A program made the position numbers and the translations under genes. From Bifidobacteriaceae bacterium (lineage in GTDB: Bacteria; Actinomycetota; Actinomycetes; Actinomycetales; WQXJ01), in NCBI GenBank assembly GCA_031265345.1, contig JAISCU010000422.1:1-19786 (forward strand): 19,786 nucleotides of DNA, written 5' to 3'. The notes beneath the pieces were generated by a model. That model saw only the letters and a list, made by a program, of their open reading frames with translations. It did not search any database and was not told where the DNA came from. Positions 13,928 through 19,786 of the stretch are shown piece by piece. The stretch's first letter is position 1. Each line of letters begins with the position of its first letter.

Positions 13928-14781
13928 CCGCGCCCTCGACTTGCGAGGTCTGCGGCCAACCCGTCGACCGGGACGCGGTCATGTGCCCGAATTGCGGGAG
14001 CCCCATCACCACCTCGGCCACTGCCTCCGCGTTCAATTCTTTGGACGATGCCGCTAGCCCGTCTCCCGAGGTCAGCTCGAGCCCCCATTCCCAGGGCTCA
14101 ACCATTAAGTCTCCAGACGACTTATTGGGCGAGGCGTCAACCAATAAGTCTCCAGACGACTTCCTGGGCGAGGGGGCGCGCCCGGCCAGGAACCGGTCGC
14201 CCGATGCCGCCCGCCCCTCTCCCGAGGTCAGCTTGAGCCCCCATGCCCAGGGCTCAACCATTAAGTCTCCAGACGACTTATTGGTTGACGGTTCAGCCGG
14301 GGAGGCGCCGGGTGCCTGTCCCGAATGCGGGCTGGGCGGGTTGGGCCCCGGCACGGACGACTGTCCGGCTTGCGGCTTCCCGCTGCTGGCGGCGGCTTTC
14401 GGCACGGTTAACTTAACGGTCGCGGGACGTTCGGTCGAATTGGCGGCGGGAGAACGGGTGGTGCTGGGGCGCGATCAGACGGAGTCGCCATTGGCAGGGC
14501 TGCTCGCGGGAATGTATGGCGTGTCGCGCCGCCATGCCAGCGTCACCGTGCGCGGCGGGTCGGCGGTGATCGAAGACTTGGGATCGACCAACGGCACCTG
14601 GCTGGACGGCGAGCGCCTCGGTCGTGAACCGGTGGTGCGCCCGTTGCCGGTGGCGTTCCGGCTCGGGCAGGCGGTCGAGGTCCAGGTGGGCACGTTTGGC
14701 GGCGGCAGCGTCCTTCCCAGGGACGATGTCCCTGCCAGCGAGGACGCCCTTGCCAGGGGCGGCGAGCGGAGCGAGCCATGA
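13924..14781 (+). CDS. Double zinc-ribbon/FHA domain protein
   Basis: 285 residues. Zinc ribbon 1 at the N-terminus (Cys7, Cys10, Cys21, Cys24); a Ser/Pro/Asp-rich linker (about 40-125) containing in-frame repeats with 'STIKSPDDLL'; zinc ribbon 2 (Cys132, Cys135, Cys147, Cys150); and a C-terminal FHA domain with GR (182-183), SRRH (201-204) and STNGTW (221-226, Asn223), the residues that form the phosphothreonine-binding pocket. FHA domains read Thr phosphorylation, so this is the natural reader for the kinase encoded next. It may tether the AAA+ protein or be itself phosphorylated on its Ser/Thr-rich linker. ATG 13924 overlaps the stop of the 18-codon ORF, and the gene's own stop overlaps the kinase ATG (ATGA). 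The protein is cytoplasmic; no membrane segment is seen. Confidence 0.9.
   Translation: MTAPSTCEVCGQPVDRDAVMCPNCGSPITTSATASAFNSLDDAASPSPEVSSSPHSQGSTIKSPDDLLGEASTNKSPDDFLGEGARPARNRSPDAARPSPEVSLSPHAQGSTIKSPDDLLVDGSAGEAPGACPECGLGGLGPGTDDCPACGFPLLAAAFGTVNLTVAGRSVELAAGERVVLGRDQTESPLAGLLAGMYGVSRRHASVTVRGGSAVIEDLGSTNGTWLDGERLGREPVVRPLPVAFRLGQAVEVQVGTFGGGSVLPRDDVPASEDALARGGERSEP
14047..14128 (+). repeat. Composite palindromic repeat, full copy 1
   Basis: An 82-bp unit inside the FHA gene, matching the copy at 14203-14284 with 5 mismatches by eye. It contains two adjacent hairpins. Hairpin A is 14077-14101 (TCGAGCCC, 9-nt loop, GGGCTCAA). Hairpin B is 14102-14128 (CCATTAAGTC, loop TCCAGAC, GACTTATTGG, 9 of 10 paired). 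It is translated in frame as part of the linker. Confidence 0.8.
14141..14167 (+). repeat. Partial copy of the palindromic repeat (hairpin B only)
   Basis: CCAATAAGTC, loop TCCAGAC, then GACTTCCTGG: the same hairpin B with an altered right arm. It starts 13 nt after copy 1 and is translated in the same frame, giving 'NKSPDDFLG'. Hairpin A is missing here. Confidence 0.75.
14203..14284 (+). repeat. Composite palindromic repeat, full copy 2
   Basis: An 82-bp unit exactly 156 bp (52 codons) downstream of copy 1. Hairpin A is a perfect 8-bp stem, TTGAGCCC (14233-14240) with GGGCTCAA (14250-14257). Hairpin B follows directly at 14258-14284. The frame is the same as in copy 1, so both encode nearly the same peptide. 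Confidence 0.8.
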
Positions 14782-17702
14782 GCGCAGGTCATCCGCCCGA
14801 GCGCGACCGGCCCGCGCCGACCATCTTCGAGTCGTTGGCCTCGACCCCAAAGGCTGCCCAGCCAGCCACGGCCTTCGAGACGGGTGGGGCGGCGGGGTCT
14901 GGGAGCGGCATCGTCGGTGGCGGTGGTTGGATGCGGACCAACCTGCCGCCGGAACTGCTGGAGCGCTACCAACCCGAGCGGACCCTGAACGTCTCGGCCG
15001 GGCAGGCCGACCTGGTGGTCTGCCGGGAGCGGTCGAGTGGGGCCGAGGTCGTCATCAAGCTGTACCGGTACTCCGACCAACTGGACCGGGGCGTGCTGGC
15101 GCGGCTGTACCAGGCGGAACCGCAGCATGTGGTGCGGCTGCTCGACCACGGCGAGAGCCACGGCGTGCCCTGGGAAGTGCAGGAATACTGTCCCAACGGC
15201 ACACTGGCGGACCTGCGGACGCGGGCGGGCGGGCGGATCGCGGTGGAGCGGATGCCGCACATCGTGCGGGAATTGGCCGAGGCGCTGCACCATATACATG
15301 GCCTCGGGATCACGCACCGCGACTTGAAGCCGCAGAACGTCCTGGTCCGCGCCTTGACACCGGAGCCGGACCTGGTGCTGACCGACTTCGGGGTGGCCCG
15401 CGAACAGTTCGAGTTGACCCAGTTCACAACCATCAAAGCAACCTTCGCCTGGGCCGCGCCGGAAGTCCATGAGGGCGTGCAGAAAGCACCCGTCGATTGG
15501 TGGGCGCTGGGCGCGATCATCTACGAGTTGCTGGCCGGGCGCCATCTGCTGGCCGATTCCTCCGGGCTGCTGCTGCCCGATGTCCAGATCCGTCCCATCG
15601 TGATGCGCGGCCTCTACACGACCGAGGCGCTGGGGATCGGTTCGGGCTCCGGGCTTCCACGCTGGCGGAACCTGGTGGACGGTCTGCTCGCCCAAGACCC
15701 TGCCGGGCGGTGGGGCCATGACCAGGTCTCGGCCTGGTTGGAGGGGCGCGACCCGCCGGTTCAGCGCACGCGGCCCTTGGGCGGGGCGTCGGGTGGAGCT
15801 TCTGGCATGATCGGGCGGGCCAGGCCAACGGCGCTCGCGGGCGTCAAATTCGTTTTCAACGGCCATCCGGTGGCATCCGGCCGGGAACTGGTCGCCGCCA
15901 TGCGTCGCGATTGGGCCGCGGCCGAGGCGTTGCTCGCGGGGCAGGCGGGCGCGCTCGGGGGCGGGCAGGTCGGCGGCCCGATTGATCCGGCGCTGGAGCA
16001 ATGGTTGGAGGCCAGCGCCGAAGGCGCGCGAGCGGTCGAGGAACTGCGACTGGAGAGCTGCGCCGGGGCGCGGTTCGTGCGTCTGCAAGCCGCGCTCGAT
16101 CCTGGTTCCCCGGTCGAGTTTCGGGGACTGGTGCTGGACGATGCGACCCTGGGGCGCGGCATCGTGCTGGCTGGTGGTTGGCAACCGGGAGGCGGGGCGG
16201 ACGGGCCGACGGGTGCGGCGGTTGACGGCTCGATCGATCCCGAACGGGCGGTCAATTGGCTGCTGGCCGTGCGCGACCAGCGGGTGCTGCGGGCTCTCGC
16301 CTCCCTGCGAGCGACCGAGCGGGTGCTGGGCGAGCGCTTGGGCATGGCCGATCTGCGACTGGACGAATGGCGCGAGCAGGTTCGGCAAGTGCGTCAATCG
16401 GTGCCTGATTCGAAGCTCGAAGCCCTGGTGGGAGTGCGGGAGAAGGCGCTGATCGGGCAGTTCTTCTCAATCGCGTTGGGGGCTCAGGACGGTGAGCCTC
16501 TGGTGGCCGCGCTGCGTCAATCGATCAAGCAGCGCGACACCGCCGGGGCGTTCTGGCTGGAGGGCCTGGTGGCGGGTCCGTCGAATGCTCCTCTTGGCGC
16601 GCCGTTGGGCGCCCCTGGTGGGTCTGGTGGGTCTAGTGGGTCTAGTGGGTCTGGTGGGTCTGGTTCGCCCGGTCCGACCGCCGCCGCGAGCATGGCTGGT
16701 CCTCTGGGTCGATTGGCGGCCGTGGCTGTGTTGACCGAGGCCGTGTCCGTCGACAACGCCCTGCGTACGCGTCAGGAGACCGCCCGGCGCGAGGCTCAAG
16801 AGCAGACCGCCCGTGCGGAGATGGAGCAGACCGAACTGGAGATGCAGGCCGCCCGGCGCGGCCACATCACCAGTCAGCTAATGGCCCAATTGCGCTGGCG
16901 GGCCTTCGTGGCGCTGGTCTACGCGGCGCTGGGTGGCTGGGCGCTGTCGAGCGGTGGCCGGCTGACGGGTTCTTGGCCCATCGAGTCCCTGACCGTCTTG
17001 GGCTTCGCCCTGGTGGCGGTTGCGTTGATCACGGCGGTCGACTGGATGCTCGAGAATCCAGCCGGGCGGCTGCGCGGGGCGGTGGTCAGCGCTGGGCTGG
17101 TGGCTGCTGGGGCCTTTTGGGTGACGACCATGAGCGGTTCCTATGTCGAGCGGACTCACGTCTGGGCGGCGCCGCTGGTGGTAGCGGCCGGTTGGATCAT
17201 TGGCGATCTGTTGTCCTCCTGGCTCCGGCATATGACCGCGGGACGGCCCACCACCATCCTGGCGGATCGCGGGCAGCCGAACGAGCGATCGGTCGACATC
17301 GCGCGCCGGGTCTCGGCGGCTTTCCGGCGCGCGGCTTTGGCGCGGTCCTGGTCCTGGGTGTTCGTGATCGCCGCGCTGTTGACAGCCTTGTCGGGCTTGT
17401 TCTACGACGCCTGCGGCTCTGCTTGTTCGGCATCCCACCGAGAGGTCTTCGACTACTCCCTGGCCCAGTCGGTGCTGCCTCTCGACGTGTTGGGACTGCC
17501 GTCCCATCCGTGGGTCTTGGCGGTGGTGGCTTTGCTCGCGTGGCTGGCCCAACTCGCCTCCAAGCCCTTGATGCGCGTCTACTGGGGTCCCGGCTGGATC
17601 CCCTACTGGATCGGCCTGGTTCTGGCTCTGCTAGTGCTCGCGACCGGCCCCGATTCTCCGGTCGCCTGGCTGGCGGGCTGGATCACCGGGCTGACGGCCT
17701 GA
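14778..17702 (+). CDS. Membrane-anchored Ser/Thr protein kinase with coiled coil and polytopic C-terminus
   Basis: 974 residues. A 50-residue Gly/Ala/Ser-rich lead is followed by a kinase domain (about 60-325): Lys94 in 'VVIKLY', catalytic loop HRDLKPQNV (180-188, Asp182), DFG at 203-205, APE at 227-229 and 'DWWALGAIIYELLAGR'. The Gly-rich loop is poor ('LNVSAGQADLVV'). An unnamed helical region (about 355-600) starts with 'VKFVFNGHPVASGRELVAAMRRDW' and includes 'RFVRLQAALDPGSPVEFRGL'. Then come a (GS)n linker (about 612-632), a short coiled coil (about 655-700) and about seven hydrophobic segments from about 708 to the end. It should sit in the membrane with the kinase in the cytoplasm. No extracellular PASTA-type sensor is present. 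Its ATG overlaps the FHA stop, and it is the last gene of the operon. Likely substrates are the FHA linker and the AAA+ or coiled-coil partner (inferred). Confidence 0.92.
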   Translation: MSAGHPPERDRPAPTIFESLASTPKAAQPATAFETGGAAGSGSGIVGGGGWMRTNLPPELLERYQPERTLNVSAGQADLVVCRERSSGAEVVIKLYRYSDQLDRGVLARLYQAEPQHVVRLLDHGESHGVPWEVQEYCPNGTLADLRTRAGGRIAVERMPHIVRELAEALHHIHGLGITHRDLKPQNVLVRALTPEPDLVLTDFGVAREQFELTQFTTIKATFAWAAPEVHEGVQKAPVDWWALGAIIYELLAGRHLLADSSGLLLPDVQIRPIVMRGLYTTEALGIGSGSGLPRWRNLVDGLLAQDPAGRWGHDQVSAWLEGRDPPVQRTRPLGGASGGASGMIGRARPTALAGVKFVFNGHPVASGRELVAAMRRDWAAAEALLAGQAGALGGGQVGGPIDPALEQWLEASAEGARAVEELRLESCAGARFVRLQAALDPGSPVEFRGLVLDDATLGRGIVLAGGWQPGGGADGPTGAAVDGSIDPERAVNWLLAVRDQRVLRALASLRATERVLGERLGMADLRLDEWREQVRQVRQSVPDSKLEALVGVREKALIGQFFSIALGAQDGEPLVAALRQSIKQRDTAGAFWLEGLVAGPSNAPLGAPLGAPGGSGGSSGSSGSGGSGSPGPTAAASMAGPLGRLAAVAVLTEAVSVDNALRTRQETARREAQEQTARAEMEQTELEMQAARRGHITSQLMAQLRWRAFVALVYAALGGWALSSGGRLTGSWPIESLTVLGFALVAVALITAVDWMLENPAGRLRGAVVSAGLVAAGAFWVTTMSGSYVERTHVWAAPLVVAAGWIIGDLLSSWLRHMTAGRPTTILADRGQPNERSVDIARRVSAAFRRAALARSWSWVFVIAALLTALSGLFYDACGSACSASHREVFDYSLAQSVLPLDVLGLPSHPWVLAVVALLAWLAQLASKPLMRVYWGPGWIPYWIGLVLALLVLATGPDSPVAWLAGWITGLTA
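16621..16665 (+). repeat. 9-bp tandem repeat encoding a Gly/Ser linker
   Basis: Five consecutive units of GGTCTRGTG, preceded by most of a sixth. They encode the GSG/GSS linker between the cytoplasmic helical region and the coiled coil of the kinase. The length is likely to vary between strains by slippage without breaking the frame. Confidence 0.8.
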
Positions 17703-17716
17703 CTCTGTCGCGGCCC

Positions 17717-18232
17717 CTATTTCTCGGTGGAATCAGTCTCACTGCTGGGTATGAAATAGCCGCTCGACTCGATGCACTCCGTGTACTCCTCTGACAGGTC
17801 CCGGTCGCCGTCGATCAGCGTGGGCTTAGACCGGTCGATCTCGTCGGCGTCATGGTCGCCCGTTATCTCTTCACTTCCATCGGGCGTGATCAGGACATGC
17901 GAATCGGCCGTCAGCTTCGGCCACACCAACACGAAATCCGCGTTGTAGCCATCCACCGCGACCCGCCCGGTCGTGTCAGTCTCGATCCCGTACTCTCCGA
18001 GGCACTCCGCCAGCGCCTGCGCCGCGTCAGCCTGGCGCGCCACCACCACAGCCTCATCGGTCGGCGAACCCGACGCGGGTGGCGGCTCCTCCTGGTCCTT
18101 TGACTCGCAGCCGACAGCGAGGCCGACGGCCACGACGACACCAAACATGGCGTTCACAGGTCGTGCCGGATATCCACGCTCCCGACCCCGCGAGTCATTC
18201 CGTGACCGCGCTCCCCTGATGATTACCCGCAT
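17717..18232 (-). CDS. Small lipoprotein of unknown function
   Basis: 171 residues from ATG 18232, preceded by GGAGGAG with 5-nt spacing; the longer open frame to 18439 has no such signal. The N-terminus has an unusually long charged region (about 28 residues, many Arg), then a short hydrophobic core and lipobox LAVGC with Cys42, followed by a Pro/Ser/Glu-rich spacer. The mature domain is acidic, with 'AAQALAECLGEYGIETD', 'ADFVLVWPKL' and 'EEYTECIESSGYF'. The two Cys in 'AxCL..YG' and 'TECIESSGY' contexts are of the kind seen in small actinobacterial surface lipoproteins, but I do not recognise the family. It converges with the kinase gene (14 nt between stops) and lies 67 nt downstream of the PIN gene on the same strand, possibly co-transcribed. 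Confidence 0.75.
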   Translation of the reverse strand: MRVIIRGARSRNDSRGRERGYPARPVNAMFGVVVAVGLAVGCESKDQEEPPPASGSPTDEAVVVARQADAAQALAECLGEYGIETDTTGRVAVDGYNADFVLVWPKLTADSHVLITPDGSEEITGDHDADEIDRSKPTLIDGDRDLSEEYTECIESSGYFIPSSETDSTEK

Positions 18233-18299
18233 GGGAACTCCTCCGTTGCAGACGAACAATCCCGCGAACGACCCGCAGGGGCACTGGGCTGCTGATACG

Positions 18300-19256
18300 T
18301 CATGACGCGCTCTGATCGCCATCGCGCTCAGCGGAGCCATGCGCGCCGCCGGCCCACCACTCGCCCAGTCCCTGCTCGTCGAGCGTGCACAAGAATTCCG
18401 GCGGAAGGACGGGGTATCGCGGCGTGTCGTCCACCTCAACAGGTTCGTCGTTCGCGTCCTTGTTGCGCGTTTTGCCGTACTTGAGCACCTTCAGGCCGTT
18501 CCCCGCCCCCTTATAGGCCTCCGGCTTCATCGTGTACATCGGTGCCCGATAGATGGCCGCCGTGGCCGCGCACAACAGATCGGTGCGATCCAACTCGCCC
18601 CGCCTGCATGCACCCCGCGTGCGGAACGCCATTTCCCGATACGCCCACAGCACCTCCAGGTCGAGAGGGACCGGCACCGAGTACGACCACAGGGATCCCT
18701 GCATCCGACCGCGATCCTCATCGGCGCGGCGGCTCACGTAAAGCTCGATTTCGATTGCCATTGCCATCGAGATGAACAATGCGTCGTCGGGCCGGAATTT
18801 CGACGGGCGCAACCCCGCGATGAAGACAGACGGGTCCGCAGTCACGATAGTCGCGGTCTCCGGATCAGGGAGTTCCCGCATCCTCGTCTCCTGCCACGGT
18901 TCCGGATCGCCCAACTCGAACCCGTAGGACCCGAAAGGCTGTCTCGCTACACCCACGATCTTCTCTCCCGAGGCGAACTGCCACCGCGCCGGTTTGACCA
19001 GATAACGGTCGGTCCGCGCATAGGCCACCTCGACCGGCTTGCCGTCCCCGTCCACCGCGGTGTAGGCCCACGGCTCCTCCGCGTCCGGTGGCAACCGCGA
19101 CAGGTCCGGCATCGGAGTGGCCACCGCCGCAGCGTCTCTGGGGGGCCGCGCGTGCAAGCCCGTTTGCCAACCTGGGCGCGGAAGGCCCGCCCTCAGGTAG
19201 TCCTGCGGGTCCACCGTCTGCCTCGAATCCGGCACCGCGAATCTATCGAACGCCAC
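18300..19256 (-). CDS. PIN-domain protein (VapC-like nuclease fold) with an N-terminal extension
   Basis: 318 residues from GTG 19256. The region from about 135 to 262 fits the VapC/PIN layout: 'TADPSVFIAG' (Asp141), 'LFISMAMAIEIELYV' (Glu169/Glu171), 'PLDLEVLWAYREMAFRTRGACRRGELDRTDLLCAATAAIYRAP' in pieces with Asp226 (and Asp223), then 'MYTMKPEAYKG' and a final strand 'LKVLKYG'. Typical VapC proteins are about 130 residues. This one has about 135 extra residues in front, including 'YTAVDGDGKPVEVAYARTDRY', and about 55 behind. The usual Asn/Asp of the T-x-N motif is Lys here. No antitoxin-sized partner gene is adjacent, so it may be an orphan RNase or a domesticated fold with another role. 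A TACACT -10 box 7 nt before GTG suggests a leaderless message. Confidence 0.65.
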   Translation of the reverse strand: MAFDRFAVPDSRQTVDPQDYLRAGLPRPGWQTGLHARPPRDAAAVATPMPDLSRLPPDAEEPWAYTAVDGDGKPVEVAYARTDRYLVKPARWQFASGEKIVGVARQPFGSYGFELGDPEPWQETRMRELPDPETATIVTADPSVFIAGLRPSKFRPDDALFISMAMAIEIELYVSRRADEDRGRMQGSLWSYSVPVPLDLEVLWAYREMAFRTRGACRRGELDRTDLLCAATAAIYRAPMYTMKPEAYKGAGNGLKVLKYGKTRNKDANDEPVEVDDTPRYPVLPPEFLCTLDEQGLGEWWAGGAHGSAERDGDQSAS

Positions 19257-19263
19257 GAGGCCC

Positions 19264-19269
19264 AGTGTA
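19264..19269 (-). promoter_or_regulatory. Putative -10 box (TACACT) of a leaderless promoter
   Basis: On the minus strand TACACT lies 7 nt upstream of the PIN gene GTG, so transcription would begin at or next to the start codon. No Shine-Dalgarno sequence is visible. No clear -35 box is seen at the expected distance, as is common in actinobacteria. Confidence 0.55.
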
Positions 19270-19354
19270 GCGGGCCGTGCTCGGCGGCCGACCGTACCCG
19301 TACTCAGGCTGGTACGCTCGCCATGGTACTCAGGGTCGAGTGAAGGAGAGATGC

Positions 19355-19672
19355 ATGTCCGGTGTCGTTCAGGTATGGCTCAAACGCGTCGTTTGTGGCG
19401 TAGCGGTGATTGCGGTCACTATGGTCGGCGCGGTGATTGCGCATCCGGTCGCAGCGCAAGCGTCTTCCGCCCCAGTCGCGGTGCCGGAGACAACCGTCGT
19501 TCGGAATCTTGCGCTGACTGATGCCCCCACAGTGATAGCTGCGGATTGCGAACCCGGGTTGGAGTACTCGAATGGGGCGAAGCAGCGATGCATGAACGGC
19601 AAGGAATGGGTCCACTGGGGGACGACGCGCACTCCCGAGGCAAAGTTCATGTCCCGTGGTTACAATGAATGA
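19355..19672 (+). CDS. Small secreted protein, unknown function
   Basis: 105 residues. AAGGAGAG ends 4 nt before ATG 19355, and the product begins with a good signal peptide ('VWLKRVVCGVAVIAVTMVGAVIA' in pieces, cleavage near HPVAAQA-SS). The mature chain has a Pro/Val-rich lead, then a short domain with two Cys ('ADCEPGLEYSNG' and 'QRCMNGKEW') that could form a disulfide, and a polar end. No family is recognised. The gene is divergent from the PIN gene with 98 nt between starts. Its last codons (YNE, then TGA) run directly into the region before a possible transposase end, so the C-terminus may be altered by insertion. Confidence 0.65.
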   Translation: MSGVVQVWLKRVVCGVAVIAVTMVGAVIAHPVAAQASSAPVAVPETTVVRNLALTDAPTVIAADCEPGLEYSNGAKQRCMNGKEWVHWGTTRTPEAKFMSRGYNE

Positions 19673-19679
19673 GGTTTTC

Positions 19680-19786
19680 TCACCAAGGGTAGTTTGATGG
19701 GTATTTCAGATGGGTGAGGACGAGTGCCGCGGCGACGATCAGCCCGATCTTTTGGGGGCACATGGTGACGTGGCGGAGCGCTTTCC
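19680..19786 (-). CDS. C-terminal fragment of an unknown protein, possibly a transposase
   Basis: A minus-strand frame is open from the window edge to TGA at 19680-19682, giving 34 residues that begin KALRHVTMCPQKIGL and end in PSNYPW. The basic start followed by the hydrophobic stretch 'LIVAAALVLTHL' resembles the last helices of some DDE transposases, but the fragment is too short to assign. No terminal inverted repeat can be verified because only one end is present. Confidence 0.3.
   Translation of the reverse strand, partial: KALRHVTMCPQKIGLIVAAALVLTHLKYPSNYPW

Noticed and set aside
13413..14405. Minus-strand frame reading through the palindromic repeats (repeated SSGDL-like peptide)
   Set aside because: The repeats make the antisense peptide repetitive too, but there is no start signal and the plus-strand FHA frame is certain. 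It remains possible that the element is coded in this orientation elsewhere in a genome.
14475..16397. 640-codon minus-strand frame opposite the FHA and kinase genes
   Set aside because: GC-rich antisense frames are often open; the plus strand encodes intact FHA and kinase motifs.
18233..18439. Extension of the lipoprotein to 18439
   Set aside because: It overlaps the PIN gene end, and GGAGGAG directly before ATG 18232 marks the real start.
18339..19343. Long plus-strand open frame (334 codons) opposite the PIN gene
   Set aside because: It is arginine/histidine-rich shadow sequence without a ribosome-binding site; the minus strand has a recognisable PIN layout and promoter.
19351..19353. 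ATG at 19351 as start of the small secreted protein
   Set aside because: It is in a different frame that gives no signal peptide; ATG 19355 leads into a typical signal sequence.
1..19786. CRISPR arrays, tRNA or rRNA genes, riboswitches
   Set aside because: No regularly spaced repeats with unique spacers, no cloverleaf-like tRNA sequence and no rRNA-like segment was noticed. The only clustered repeats are the in-frame palindromic units of the FHA gene and the 9-bp linker array.

Overview
The window is high-GC DNA with actinobacterial character. Genes are dense, GTG starts occur, several genes overlap through ATGA, and the surface proteins and the xylan/xylooligosaccharide genes are of actinobacterial type. 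The genus cannot be fixed from sequence alone. A cellulolytic or hemicellulolytic Micrococcales-like member is a guess.

Layout. (1) Positions 1-2875, plus strand, form a cell-surface block: the 3' end of a secreted protein, a WxL-like secreted protein (431-1054), and a protein with a WxL-interacting-protein-like ectodomain fused to a second membrane module ending in an LEWTG sorting-like signal (1202-2875). Strong GC-rich hairpins sit after the first two genes. (2) Positions 2968-10040, minus strand, form a xylooligosaccharide uptake and degradation cluster. In transcription order it is a GH10 xylanase without a signal peptide, an ABC solute-binding lipoprotein, two permeases and a GH3 glycosidase. 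Four copies of a CGAAA-S-TTTCG palindrome, two before the GH10 gene and two before the binding-protein gene, mark a shared regulon. No ATPase gene and no regulator gene are present. (3) Positions 10498-17702, plus strand, form a tightly coupled operon: a coiled-coil protein starting SGPKGY, a Clp-like AAA+ ATPase, an 18-codon relay ORF, a double zinc-ribbon/FHA protein and a membrane-bound Ser/Thr kinase. (4) Positions 17717-19256, minus strand, carry a small lipoprotein and a PIN-domain protein with an apparently leaderless promoter. (5) After 19355 there is a small secreted protein and, at the edge, a fragment that may be a transposase tail.

The most interesting part is the kinase/FHA/Clp-like operon. 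Its composition suggests phosphorylation-controlled protein remodelling, analogous to the PpkA-Fha-ClpV logic of type VI secretion, but nothing else of a secretion system is here. I do not know a described system with exactly this set, and its function is unknown. The FHA gene also contains composite palindromic DNA repeats translated in frame. A perfect 20-bp inverted repeat lies inside the start of the first permease gene, and paired operators are spaced about 90 bp apart, which suggests repressor looping.
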